Below the pieces are notes generated by a model. It saw only the letters and a program-made list of their open reading frames with translations. It ran no database searches and was not told where the DNA came from. DNA of 64,000 nt. Source: an uncultured Collinsella sp. (GTDB taxonomy: Bacteria; Actinomycetota; Coriobacteriia; Coriobacteriales; Coriobacteriaceae). Positions 8,204 through 16,471 of the stretch are shown here, one piece after another (position 1 is the first letter of the stretch; every line of letters starts with the position of its first letter). A program made the position numbers and the translations under genes. Where the stretch lies: positions 62,001 to 126,000 of the forward strand of contig CAAEMX010000060.1 of NCBI GenBank assembly GCA_900757185.1, given 5' to 3'.

Positions 8204-8317
8204 ATGAAGGTACGTCCTTCGGTCAAGAAGATGTGCGATAAGTGCAAAATCATTAGGCGCCATGGCAAGGTCCTCGTCATTTGCGAGAACCCCCGTCATA
8301 AGCAGCGTCAGGGTTAA
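8204..8317 (+). CDS. rpmJ: Ribosomal protein L36
   Basis: This is a 37-residue protein, too short for most ORF filters. It reads MKVRPSVKKMCDKCKIIRRH and ends ENPRHKQRQG. The zinc ligands C11, C14, C27 and H32 are present, so it is the zinc-binding form of L36. GAAAGGAAG precedes the ATG. It is followed 14 bases later by rpsM. The 150-base gap after infA contains a possible hairpin (CCGAC...GTCGG) but no gene. Confidence 0.96.
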   Translation: MKVRPSVKKMCDKCKIIRRHGKVLVICENPRHKQRQG

Positions 8318-8331
8318 GAGAGGAGACTACG

Positions 8332-8706
8332 TTGGCCCGTATTAATGGTGTCGACCTCCCGCGTGAGAAGCGCGTTGAGATCGGTCTGACCTACATTTAC
8401 GGCATCGGCCGCACCACTGCGACGAAGATTTGCGTCGAGTGCAACGTTAACGTGGATACGCGCGTTAAGGACCTCACCGAGGATGAGGTTAACGCCATCC
8501 GCGATTATATCGACAAGAACCAGATCATGGTTGAGGGCGACCTCCGCCGTGAGCGCAACCAGAACGTCAAGCGCCTTATGGACATCGGCTGCAACCGCGG
8601 CCTTCGTCACCGCAAGGGCCTCCCGGTCCGCGGCCAGCGCACCCACACTAACGCTCGTACCCGCAAGGGCCCGAAGCGTCAGATCGGTGCTAAGAAGAAG
8701 AAATAA
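8332..8706 (+). CDS. rpsM: Ribosomal protein S13
   Basis: This 124-residue protein is S13 of the 30S head, which contacts the P-site tRNA and the 50S bridge. MARINGVDLPREKRVEIGLT opens it, YGIGRTTATKIC is the helix-hairpin-helix region, and GLPVRGQRTHTNARTRKGP closes it. The start codon is TTG, placed by AGAGGAG 8 bases upstream and by the family's N-terminus. Confidence 0.97.
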   Translation: MARINGVDLPREKRVEIGLTYIYGIGRTTATKICVECNVNVDTRVKDLTEDEVNAIRDYIDKNQIMVEGDLRRERNQNVKRLMDIGCNRGLRHRKGLPVRGQRTHTNARTRKGPKRQIGAKKKK

Positions 8707-8720
8707 GGAGCGCTAGATAG

Positions 8721-9125
8721 ATGGCTACTGCTAAGAAGAACGTTCGCGCTGCCCGTCTGAAGCGCGCGGACCGTAAGAACATTTCCGTGGGCCAGGCTCA
8801 CATTCGTTCTACGTTCAACAACACGATCGTTTCGATCACCGATCCCCAGGGCAACGTCATTTCCTGGAAGTCGGCTGGCCAGGTGGGCTTCAAGGGCTCC
8901 CGTAAGTCCACGCCGTTCGCTGCCCAGATGGCTGCCGAGGCTGCTGCCAAGCAGGCCATGGAGCACGGCATGAAGAAGGTTTCCGTCTTCGTCAAGGGCC
9001 CCGGCTCCGGTCGTGAGACCGCCATCCGCTCCCTCCAGGCTGCTGGCCTCGAGGTCTCGAGCATCCAGGACAAGACCCCCATTCCGCACAACGGCTGCCG
9101 CCCCAAGAAGCGTCGCCGCGTGTAA
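8721..9125 (+). CDS. rpsK: Ribosomal protein S11
   Basis: This 134-residue protein is S11 of the 30S platform, which lines the mRNA exit. HIRSTFNNTIVSITDPQGN and SAGQVGFKGSRKSTPFAAQ are diagnostic. The C-terminus PIPHNGCRPKKRRRV is the conserved basic tail. It lies between rpsM and rpsD, the alpha operon order. Confidence 0.97.
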   Translation: MATAKKNVRAARLKRADRKNISVGQAHIRSTFNNTIVSITDPQGNVISWKSAGQVGFKGSRKSTPFAAQMAAEAAAKQAMEHGMKKVSVFVKGPGSGRETAIRSLQAAGLEVSSIQDKTPIPHNGCRPKKRRRV

Positions 9126-9144
9126 CTGAAAGGATCGTATCAAT

Positions 9145-9741
9145 ATGGCAATCGACAGGACTCCTGTTCTTAAGCGCTGCCGTCAGCTCGGGATCGATCC
9201 CGCTGAGCTCGGTTACAGCAGCAAGAAGGAATCTATCCGTCAGCCCAAGCGCCGTCGCAAGGAATCTGAGTACGGCATGCAGCTGCGCGAGAAGCAGAAG
9301 GTTAAGTTCATCTATGGCGTTCTGGAGAAGCAGTTCCACGGCTACTTCAACAAGGCCCGTAAGATGAACGGCGTCACCGGTGAGAACCTCATGATCATCC
9401 TTGAGTCTCGCCTCGACAACGTCGTCTTCCGTCTTGGCTTCGCCCGCACCCGCAAAGAGGCTCGTCAGTCCGTCCGTCACGGTCACTTCACCGTGAACGG
9501 CAAGCGCGTGGACATCCCGTCCTACCGCGTCAAGGCCGGCGACGTCGTCGCTGTCGGCGAGAAGTTCCGTGACCTCCTCCCCATCAAGGAGGCCCTGATT
9601 TCCTCCGAGCGCTTTGAGGTCCCTGGCTGGCTCGAGGTCGATATCGAGAAGCTGTCTGGTAACGTGCTCGCTCTGCCGACGCGTGAGCAGATCAGCGGTG
9701 ATATCAACGAGCAGCTCATCGTCGAGCTCTACTCTAAGTAG
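9145..9741 (+). CDS. rpsD: Ribosomal protein S4
   Basis: This 198-residue protein nucleates 16S 5'-domain assembly and in many bacteria represses the alpha operon. The S4 RNA-binding domain occupies about residues 88-150, with SRLDNVVFRLGFARTRKEAR and VNGKRVDIPSYRVKAGD. The N-terminal zinc knuckle found in some S4 proteins is absent; only one cysteine (residue 12) is seen. AAAGGA precedes the ATG. Confidence 0.97.
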   Translation: MAIDRTPVLKRCRQLGIDPAELGYSSKKESIRQPKRRRKESEYGMQLREKQKVKFIYGVLEKQFHGYFNKARKMNGVTGENLMIILESRLDNVVFRLGFARTRKEARQSVRHGHFTVNGKRVDIPSYRVKAGDVVAVGEKFRDLLPIKEALISSERFEVPGWLEVDIEKLSGNVLALPTREQISGDINEQLIVELYSK

Positions 9742-9773
9742 TCCATCCGGGCTGCTGAGGCTGGAGGTAATAC

Positions 9774-10715
9774 ATGTCAGAATTCATTAGGCCTCAGGTT
9801 CAGGTCGAAGAGATCAACGAGACGTCTGCTCGTGTCTCCGTCGAGCCGCTCGAGCGTGGCTACGGCGATACGCTGGGTAACTCCCTTCGTCGCGTTCTTC
9901 TGTCCTCGCTCGAGGGTGCCGCCGTCGAGGCTATTCAGATCGATGGTGCGCAGCACGAGTTCATGACCATCCCTAACATGGTCGAGGATGTCACCGACAT
10001 CGTCCTGAATGTCAAGGGTCTTGTCTTCAGGGCTCTCGGCACGACCGACGAGGCGACCGCCACCATCTCGGTTGACGGCCCCTGCGAGGTCACCGGTGCG
10101 GACTTCTTTATTCCGTCCGAGTTTGAGCTGGTCAACCCCGAGCAGCACATCGCCACGCTCACCGAGGGTGGCCATCTCACCATGAGCATGCGCATCGGCT
10201 ATGGCCGCGGCTATGTTTCTGGCGAGGCCAACAAGCGCGACAACGATCCCATCGGTGTGATCCACGTCGACTCGCTGTACTCGCCGGTTTCCCGTTGCGC
10301 CAAGCTCGTTGAGGCTTGCCGTGTCGGTCAGCACACCGACTACGACCGCCTTGTCCTCGAGATCGAGACCAACGGCTCCATCGCCCCGCGCGACGCCGTG
10401 GTCCAGGCTGCCAATATCATCAACCAGCATATGGCCGCCTTTATGAACCTTGCCGAGACCCCCGAGGTCGAGGAGGAGGCTTCGATCTTCGCTCCCGAGG
10501 TCACCAACGACAACGCCGAGCTGGACAAGCAGATCGAGGATCTGGACCTTTCCGTCCGTTCCTACAACTGCCTTAAGCGCGCCAGCATTCACTCGGTCCG
10601 TCAGCTCGTTGAGTTCTCGGAGAACGATCTGCTCAACATCCGTAACTTCGGTGTTAAGTCGATCGAGGAAGTGAAGGACAAGCTTGAGTCCATGGGCCTG
10701 AGCCTGAAGGCTTAA
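9774..10715 (+). CDS. rpoA: RNA polymerase alpha subunit
   Basis: This 313-residue protein dimerises to scaffold RNA polymerase. The N-terminal domain carries LERGYGDTLGNSLRRVLLSS near residue 27. An acidic linker (about 225-245) leads to the C-terminal domain, which binds UP elements and activators, with LSVRSYNCLKRASIHSV and NLLNIRNFGVKS-type helices (here DLLNIRNFGVKSIEEVKDKL). Length and both domains are normal. GGAGGTAATAC precedes the ATG. Confidence 0.98.
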   Translation: MSEFIRPQVQVEEINETSARVSVEPLERGYGDTLGNSLRRVLLSSLEGAAVEAIQIDGAQHEFMTIPNMVEDVTDIVLNVKGLVFRALGTTDEATATISVDGPCEVTGADFFIPSEFELVNPEQHIATLTEGGHLTMSMRIGYGRGYVSGEANKRDNDPIGVIHVDSLYSPVSRCAKLVEACRVGQHTDYDRLVLEIETNGSIAPRDAVVQAANIINQHMAAFMNLAETPEVEEEASIFAPEVTNDNAELDKQIEDLDLSVRSYNCLKRASIHSVRQLVEFSENDLLNIRNFGVKSIEEVKDKLESMGLSLKA

Positions 10716-10745
10716 TGCTTCGCATATTTGAGGAGAAACTAGACC

Positions 10746-11213
10746 ATGCGTCACAACGTTAAGAAGGGCCTGAAGCTCGGCACCGATGCGAGCCACACCA
10801 AGGCCATGAAGAAGAGCCTTGCTAAGGCCCTCTTCGAGAACGACCGCATCAAGACCACCGAGACCCGCGCTAAGGCGCTGCGTTCGGTCGTCGACCCGAT
10901 CATCACTTGGGCCAAGAAGGGCGACCTGCACTCTCGTCGTCTGGCTATCGCCAAGCTCGGCGATAAGCAGCTCGTTGCCGAGATTTTCGACAAGGCTGCT
11001 CAGGGCATGTGGCAGGACCGCAACGGCGGTTACACCCGCATCATGAAGCTCGGTAACCGTAAGGGCGACAACGCTCCTATCGTTATCATGGAGCTCGTCA
11101 CCGAGCCTTGCACGCCTAAGGCCAAGAAGGCTGCTCCGGCCCCCAAGAAGGCCGCTGCTCCCAAGAAGGTCGAGGCCGTCGAGGAGGCTCCTGCTGAGGA
11201 GACCGCTGAGTAG
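10746..11213 (+). CDS. rplQ: Ribosomal protein L17 with Ala/Lys/Glu tail
   Basis: The first 120 residues are normal L17, from MRHNVKKGLKLGTDASHTKA to RIMKLGNRKGDNAPIVIMEL. L17 lies near the peptide exit tunnel. About 35 extra residues follow (KKAAPAPKKAAAPKKVEAVE and more), a low-complexity tail. Similar tails are seen in some actinobacterial L17 proteins, and L31 in this window has one too. It is the last ribosomal gene of the cluster and is followed by a strong terminator. Confidence 0.97.
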   Translation: MRHNVKKGLKLGTDASHTKAMKKSLAKALFENDRIKTTETRAKALRSVVDPIITWAKKGDLHSRRLAIAKLGDKQLVAEIFDKAAQGMWQDRNGGYTRIMKLGNRKGDNAPIVIMELVTEPCTPKAKKAAPAPKKAAAPKKVEAVEEAPAEETAE

Positions 11214-11239
11214 ACAATTCGTCTGCATAGGCTATATTC

Positions 11240-11270
11240 GAGGGGTACGTTCGCGTACCCCTCTTTTTTT
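11240..11270 (+). terminator. Intrinsic terminator after rplQ
   Basis: GAGGGGTACG and CGTACCCCTC form a perfect 10-bp stem with a TTCG loop, followed by seven T. This is a textbook terminator and ends the ribosomal operon. Confidence 0.95.
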
Positions 11271-11305
11271 GTCGCGATACCGTTGATTGTTTGTTGGGAG
11301 CGCCC

Positions 11306-12130
11306 ATGACTGCGCCGTCTGATTTCAATTCGATTTCCGAGCTTGACGCCACGCTCGTATTTCGCGTGGCCTATGATGGCTCATCGTATAGCGGATTTGC
11401 CGAGCAGCCGGGACAGACGACGGTTGCGGGTGAGCTACGTCGAGCCATCGAGACGCTGCTTCGCCGCCCGATTGATCTGACGTGCGCGGGGCGTACCGAT
11501 GCCGGCGTACATGCCGTGGCTCAGTACATCAGTGTGCCCGTAACGGACGCTGAGCTCGCGTGTACGCGCCGTAGGTGGCTGCGGGCTATGGATGCCCTGC
11601 TGCCCAAAGACATCGCCATAAACGAGGTCTGCAGGGCCCGTAAGGGCTTTTCTGCACGCTTTGACGCGCGTTCCCGTACGTATACGTACCGTATTGCCGA
11701 TCGCGATGCACGCCCCGTGCTGTCACGCGGTGCTGTGTGGTGGCATCGCTATCCCCTCGACGTCGATGCGATGGCGGCCGCCTGCCCTGCGCTTTTGGGC
11801 GAGCAGGACTTTAAAAGCTTTTGCAAGGTTGCCTCTGCCGTGGGCAAACCTACGCACCGCTGCGTAATGCGCGCCGAGTTTGGCCATGAGGTTGCGTTTG
11901 GCGAGAACATCCTGACGTTTACCATCGAGGGCAATGCGTTTCTGCATTCGATGGTCCGTACGATCGTTGGCACGCTTGTCGAGATTGGCATGCATCGCCG
12001 TGAACCCGAGTGGATGCGCGAGGTCATCGATGCTTGCGATCGTACCGCTGCGGGCCCCACGGCTCCTGCCTGCGGCCTTACGTTTATGGGCGTGGATTAC
12101 GATCCCGCCGAGCTTGTCGTGCTCGACTAG
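11306..12130 (+). CDS. truA: tRNA pseudouridine(38-40) synthase
   Basis: This 274-residue enzyme makes pseudouridine at positions 38-40 in tRNA anticodon stems. The catalytic aspartate lies in CAGRTDAGVHAVAQ (about residue 60). FSARFDARSRTYTYRI and NAFLHSMVRTIVGTLVEIG are family segments. The ATG at 11306 has GGGAG 5 bases upstream, so it is preferred to the in-frame TTG 15 bases earlier. It follows the rplQ terminator, a common neighbour order, so it needs read-through or its own promoter. Confidence 0.95.
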   Translation: MTAPSDFNSISELDATLVFRVAYDGSSYSGFAEQPGQTTVAGELRRAIETLLRRPIDLTCAGRTDAGVHAVAQYISVPVTDAELACTRRRWLRAMDALLPKDIAINEVCRARKGFSARFDARSRTYTYRIADRDARPVLSRGAVWWHRYPLDVDAMAAACPALLGEQDFKSFCKVASAVGKPTHRCVMRAEFGHEVAFGENILTFTIEGNAFLHSMVRTIVGTLVEIGMHRREPEWMREVIDACDRTAAGPTAPACGLTFMGVDYDPAELVVLD

Positions 12131-12291
12131 GGGAGGGCTTGACGTGTCGTGCGTCGACACCTGTCATCTGTGGGCTGCGCGTGTGCAACATCTGTTCTTG
12201 GCGTGCAATGCAATCGGTGTCTCATTGCTTTTATTGCCGGGGTGTACCATGAACCACGGTTTGATTCATTGCTGTCGAGAGGACGGATAAT

Positions 12292-13332
12292 TTGGTTCGA
12301 CGTGGTTCGCATCCGCGACTTTCGGTGATCCTTGTGGTAGAAGGTTCGCCCAGCTATGCGATGCGTGCGCTCGAGAGTATCCAGAACCAAGACCTCTATG
12401 ATTTGCAGATTGTCGTTGTCTGCCGCGATGCTGCGCCCGGTGTGCGCCATTCGCTTCAAGTTGCTGCCGACAGGGACATCCATATTGATTTGATTGACGT
12501 CGAGGACGCGAAGCGCGGCGCTTGTCTTCGTGCCGGTTTTGATGCCTCGCGCGGCTCTCAAATCATCGCCATGAACGCCGATGAGTGGTTTGCTCCGCAG
12601 GCCCTTTCCAAGATGGTCGATATCGCGTGCGATACTGCGGCAGACATTGTGCTCCCCTCGGTGTCGCTCGATCGATACGATGCGCATCGCGAGCGTCATT
12701 CGCGCGTCTTGGATGCTGCCTCTATTGCCATAGAAGACGAGTCTTCTATGGTGACTGGGCTGCCCCAGTTGATTTTGGGCGGCCTAGTCGCTCAGACCTC
12801 TGGCGTGATGTATAGCCGTCCGCTGTTTGAGGCATGCCTGTCGCGCGGCAAGGCGTACCGTACGGTTGAGTTTATGGCTTATGCGCTCTCGCAGGCACGA
12901 TTCGTGTCCGGCTGCGGCGACGCTTGTTTCCACGCGGCGGCACCTAAGCTTACAGATGCCTTTGATCCCACCATGTATGCCAGGATATCCGATGACACTC
13001 GAGCGCTCGACGAGCTTGCGGACTCACTCTCGGAAGCAGATAGCGGTGGTCGGCTCAAGCTGGCAAGCCAAAAGTTCTACTTTGCCGGACTGGTCGCCTG
13101 CATCGAGAATTTGTGTCTGAGCCCGCATGGGGTGTCGTCAATCGAGCGTTCCGCCCGCATGCGTGATATGCTCGAGGCGCCTCGAACCCGTCAGATGGTC
13201 GCCGCGCTCAAGGATAACCATCGGGGACTCGGTCTGTTGTTTGGGCCGATCGCCAGCGCCAAGCCCGCGCGCTGCGTGATGTGTACGCATCTGGCAGCTT
13301 TTCTTAACCGGACGGGCGCAAAAACCGCCTAA
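12292..13332 (+). CDS. Family 2-like glycosyltransferase
   Basis: This 346-residue protein begins like GT-A fold family 2 enzymes: LSVILVVEGSPSYAMRALES, then YDLQIVVVCRDAAPG, and an acidic motif MNADEWFAP near residue 100 where a D-x-D-like metal site is expected. No membrane helix is evident, so it is probably cytosolic or peripheral. It starts with TTG after GAGAGGACGG. The 161-base gap upstream has a possible promoter (TTGACG-N17-TGTCAT from 12139). It stands alone, so substrate and pathway are unknown; a regulatory or wall-sugar role is only a guess. Confidence 0.7.
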   Translation: MVRRGSHPRLSVILVVEGSPSYAMRALESIQNQDLYDLQIVVVCRDAAPGVRHSLQVAADRDIHIDLIDVEDAKRGACLRAGFDASRGSQIIAMNADEWFAPQALSKMVDIACDTAADIVLPSVSLDRYDAHRERHSRVLDAASIAIEDESSMVTGLPQLILGGLVAQTSGVMYSRPLFEACLSRGKAYRTVEFMAYALSQARFVSGCGDACFHAAAPKLTDAFDPTMYARISDDTRALDELADSLSEADSGGRLKLASQKFYFAGLVACIENLCLSPHGVSSIERSARMRDMLEAPRTRQMVAALKDNHRGLGLLFGPIASAKPARCVMCTHLAAFLNRTGAKTA

Positions 13333-13416
13333 ACGGCTCATTACGAAACAAACTTGCATAGAATTGTTTCGAAATGCGTTCTTATACACAAAAGCCTTCA
13401 AATAGCGTTAAACTAT

Positions 13417-13432
13417 TCAATCACTGATTGAT
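13417..13432. promoter_or_regulatory. Palindrome upstream of argR
   Basis: CAATCA-C-TGATTG is a perfect inverted repeat with a one-base centre, 33 bases upstream of the argR ATG in an AT-rich stretch. It lies where an ArgR autoregulatory site could be. It resembles only part of the known ARG-box consensus, so the assignment is tentative. Confidence 0.35.
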
Positions 13433-13464
13433 TGTCTCCGCCATCTTTTGGAGAGAGGGTTTGT

Positions 13465-13902
13465 ATGGCTAAAAAACGCAATGGGCGCCAGGATGCCATT
13501 AGAGATATTGTGCGCAATAAGGATGTCCGCACGCAGCGCGTGCTGGTCGATGAGCTCCGTGCTATGGGCTTTGATTGCACGCAGGCGACTGTCTCTCGCG
13601 ATATTGCCGATATGGGGCTGCGTAAGCTCCCTGAGGGCATCTATGTTCTGGCAGAGGACCTGCACCTGCAGCGTATGGTTTCCGAGCTCGTAACGGGCGT
13701 TCTGCGTACTGATAATCTGGTTATGATCAAGGCTCAGCCTGGCACGGCTTCCGGCATCGCCGCCGCCGTTGATGCGGCAGAGTTACCCGATGTGCTTGGC
13801 TCGCTTGCCGGCAACGATACGATTTTGGTTATTGCCCAGACGGCCGAGGACGGCGAGCGTCTCGAGGCGCTGATCAATAAGTTGAGCAATTCTCGCAAGT
13901 AG
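13465..13902 (+). CDS. argR: Arginine repressor
   Basis: This 145-residue protein is ArgR, the arginine-sensing repressor/activator of arginine metabolism. The winged-helix N-terminal domain contains TQRVLVDELRAMGFDCTQAT then VSRDIADMGLRKLP. The C-terminal hexamerisation and arginine-binding domain has IKAQPGTASGIAAAVDAAEL and GNDTILVIA. The ATG at 13465 follows GGAGAGAGGG and removes 11 unlikely upstream residues. No arginine biosynthesis gene is near it in this window. Confidence 0.93.
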   Translation: MAKKRNGRQDAIRDIVRNKDVRTQRVLVDELRAMGFDCTQATVSRDIADMGLRKLPEGIYVLAEDLHLQRMVSELVTGVLRTDNLVMIKAQPGTASGIAAAVDAAELPDVLGSLAGNDTILVIAQTAEDGERLEALINKLSNSRK

Positions 13903-13951
13903 GTGTGCGGGTCGTGCGCTCGGCATTGTGTGCGCTGACATAGTGGCTTGT

Positions 13952-13986
13952 AAGGGGCATCGACGTTGGTCGGTACCCCTTTTTGT
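13952..13986 (+). terminator. Terminator after argR
   Basis: AAGGGGCATCGAC pairs with GTCGGTACCCCTT (one mismatch, one G-T) around GTTG, followed by TTT. It lies 50 bases after the argR stop. Confidence 0.75.
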
Positions 13987-14027
13987 TTGCCGGTATAAAG
14001 ACCGCCCACCAGGTCGCTTCAAACTAA

Positions 14028-14064
14028 AAGGCCCCGAGCAGTTCAATAAGCTGCTCGGGGCCTT
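14028..14064 (-). terminator. Terminator of the penicillin-binding protein gene
   Basis: AAGGCCCCGAGCAG and CTGCTCGGGGCCTT form a perfect 14-bp stem. On the minus strand it is followed by TTTAGTTT, just after the PBP stop, so it most likely ends that gene. It could also act on read-through from argR. Confidence 0.85.
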
Positions 14065-14086
14065 GTTGGCTTTAGTCGCGTACTTC

Positions 14087-16309
14087 TTAGCCGACCGTAT
14101 CGTCAGGCGTGGGCGAGGGGTCGGGAGTGGGCGTAGGCGTAGGCGTAGGCGTAGGCGTAGGCGTAGGCGTAGGCGTAGGCGTGCCGCCATCGCCGCCGGT
14201 CGAACCACCAGTGGAGCCACCCGTCGAGCCACCGGTCGTACCGGTGCCGCCGGTGGTGTCGCCGCCCGTGGTCTCGGTGGTCGTGGTCGTCGTGGTAGTC
14301 GTTGTGGTGGTTTCCTCTTCCTCTTCGTCCTTGTCGTCGTTCTCCGACTTCTTGGTGTTGTTGGTGCCGTAGAACTTCCAGACGCTGTTGTTCTTGTAGG
14401 TGGGCGCCGTTCCGGTCGCAAACTCCTCGCGCTCGGTACCGGTCAGAACGGTGTTCATAAACCGCTTAAAGACAGGCAGGTTGGTGCTGTCTCCCAGCAG
14501 GTCCGTGCCGTACTTTTGGATGGGGATCTCGCCCGCGGAATAGCCGGTCCACAGGGCGCATGCCAGCTGCGGGGTATAGCCGCAGAACCACAGGTTGGTG
14601 GTGTTGTCGGTGGTGCCCGTCTTGCCGGCATAGGGCTGGTTGACACTCAGGGCGCCGGCAGCACCCGTACCGCTGCCCTTCATGACGCCGGACAGAACAT
14701 CGGTGACCGCGGCGGCCTCGCCCTCGGTAAGCACCTGTGAGGGATTGTCGGTGTGCTGGTACAGCACCGAACCGGTACGAGAGTCAATCTCGGTGATGGC
14801 GATCGGCTGGCGATAGTAGCCGCCGTTGGCAAACGTCGCGTAGGCGGCGGCCATCTCGAGCGGCGAGATCGAGCCGGTGCCGAGGGTCATGACGGGAACG
14901 TCCTCGATGTTGTCCTTGGCGGGGTCGATGCCGAGCTTTTTGACGAGCGAGATGATCTTGCTGTTGCCGACGGCTTCCGCCACCTGGATGTAGCCGGTGT
15001 TGGAGGAGTATGCCGTCGCCTGCTTAAGCGTGATGTTGCCATAGCTCTGGTTGGCGTAGTTTTGTACCTCGGTTGTGGTGCCCTTGGCCTTGAGCGGCGA
15101 GTTGCAGTTGAGGGTGACGTTGGGGTTCATGCCGTTTTGGATGGCAGTTGCCAGCGTAAAGGCCTTAAAGGTGGAGCCGACGGGACGCTTGGCCGTGGCA
15201 TGGTTTACGTGGTTCTCGTCGGCGTTGTAGTCGTAGCCGCCCACCATGCACTTGATGTAGCCGGTCTTGGGGTCGACGACGACCATGCCCATGTCCAGGC
15301 CGTCAAGCGAGAGCGTGTCGAGCTGCTCGCGGACGGCATTCTCTGCCACCTGCTGCATCGTGGGGTCGATGGTGGTCTTGACGGTCAGGCCGCCCTTAAA
15401 GAGCACGTCGGTCGAGAACTCCTGCTCCAGTAGCTGCTTGACGTAGGAGACAAAGTAGGGCTGCGAGTATACGTCGACGCCGCTGCCCGAGATTTCGGTC
15501 ACGTTGAGGGTGATGGGCTCGGCCTGTGCGGCATCGTGCTCCTCCTGGGTGATGTGGCCCAGGCGCAGCATGTTGTCGAGAACCTTGTTGCGGCGAGACA
15601 GTGCCAGATCGGGGTTGACCGTGGGGTCGTACTGCGAAGGCGAGTTGGGAAGGCCGATGAGCAGCGCGGCCTCGCTGAGGGTGAGGTCGGCGGCGCTCTT
15701 GGACAGATAGGTCTCGGCTGCGGCCTCGATGCCGTAGGCGCCGTGGCCGTAATAGATGGTGTTGAGGTACATCATGAGGATCTCGTCTTTGGAGTACATG
15801 TCCTCCATCTTGATGGCGATGTAGGCCTCGCGCACCTTACGCTCAATGGTCGAGTCGAACTGCTCCTCCTGCAGGATGGTGTTGCGCACAAGCTGCTGGG
15901 TGATAGTCGAGGCGCCTTCGTGCCCGCCACCGAGGGTTGCCACCGCAGCACGCGCGATACCCCACAGGTCGATACCGCCGTGCTCGTAGAAGCGCTCGTC
16001 CTCGACGTCAACGGTGCCCTGCAGCACGTAGGGGGAGACCTCGTCCTTGGTGATAGACTTGCGGTTTTGCGTGTAGAAGCTCGCGATCTTGTTGCCGTTG
16101 CAGTCGACGATCTCGGTGGGCTCGCTCACCAGATACGCGTTGGCGTCGGTGTAGTCGGGCAGATCGGACAGCCAGCGGTTGACGTTGCCGACCATGCCGA
16201 TGCCAAATGCCACGCCCGCAATCAGCAGAAAGCCCAAAAACGAGAGCAGGATTATGGGCAGAGCATGCGTCTTTGAACGGCTGCGTCCCTGTCGTTGGCG
16301 AGGACCCAT
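14087..16309 (-). CDS. Class A penicillin-binding protein (glycosyltransferase/transpeptidase)
   Basis: This 740-residue bifunctional enzyme polymerises and cross-links peptidoglycan. A basic N-terminus leads to one membrane helix (about 18-40). The GT51 domain has the catalytic glutamate in VDVEDERFYEHGG (about 103) and GASTITQQLVRN. The transpeptidase motifs are S379-T-F-K, SSN (435-437) and K563-T-G. After residue 650 comes an odd tail: an acidic patch, 12 threonines, STGG repeats and a run of Thr-Pro pairs. The ATG at 16309 has GGAGGT upstream and gives the expected N-terminus. The surface tail probably reaches into the wall. Confidence 0.93.
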   Translation of the reverse strand: MGPRQRQGRSRSKTHALPIILLSFLGFLLIAGVAFGIGMVGNVNRWLSDLPDYTDANAYLVSEPTEIVDCNGNKIASFYTQNRKSITKDEVSPYVLQGTVDVEDERFYEHGGIDLWGIARAAVATLGGGHEGASTITQQLVRNTILQEEQFDSTIERKVREAYIAIKMEDMYSKDEILMMYLNTIYYGHGAYGIEAAAETYLSKSAADLTLSEAALLIGLPNSPSQYDPTVNPDLALSRRNKVLDNMLRLGHITQEEHDAAQAEPITLNVTEISGSGVDVYSQPYFVSYVKQLLEQEFSTDVLFKGGLTVKTTIDPTMQQVAENAVREQLDTLSLDGLDMGMVVVDPKTGYIKCMVGGYDYNADENHVNHATAKRPVGSTFKAFTLATAIQNGMNPNVTLNCNSPLKAKGTTTEVQNYANQSYGNITLKQATAYSSNTGYIQVAEAVGNSKIISLVKKLGIDPAKDNIEDVPVMTLGTGSISPLEMAAAYATFANGGYYRQPIAITEIDSRTGSVLYQHTDNPSQVLTEGEAAAVTDVLSGVMKGSGTGAAGALSVNQPYAGKTGTTDNTTNLWFCGYTPQLACALWTGYSAGEIPIQKYGTDLLGDSTNLPVFKRFMNTVLTGTEREEFATGTAPTYKNNSVWKFYGTNNTKKSENDDKDEEEEETTTTTTTTTTTTETTGGDTTGGTGTTGGSTGGSTGGSTGGDGGTPTPTPTPTPTPTPTPTPTPDPSPTPDDTVG
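14131..14182. repeat. Hexanucleotide tandem repeat inside the PBP gene
   Basis: About 8.7 copies of GCGTAG run in tandem and encode the Thr-Pro tail of the PBP on the minus strand. A six-base unit keeps the frame, so copy-number change would lengthen or shorten the tail without breaking the protein. Confidence 0.9.
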
Positions 16310-16471
16310 ATATTGACCTCCAGGTATGTCGTGCCGGACGGTGGATGTGCCGTCGGGGCAGGATGGACATAAGTTATTACACGATAAACCAAACGGGGCG
16401 CGCGAGGCCTCGTGTATGCTGGAAGACGGCATTTTTCAGAGTGAATGCATACCTTGGTAAGGAGTTTGTCG

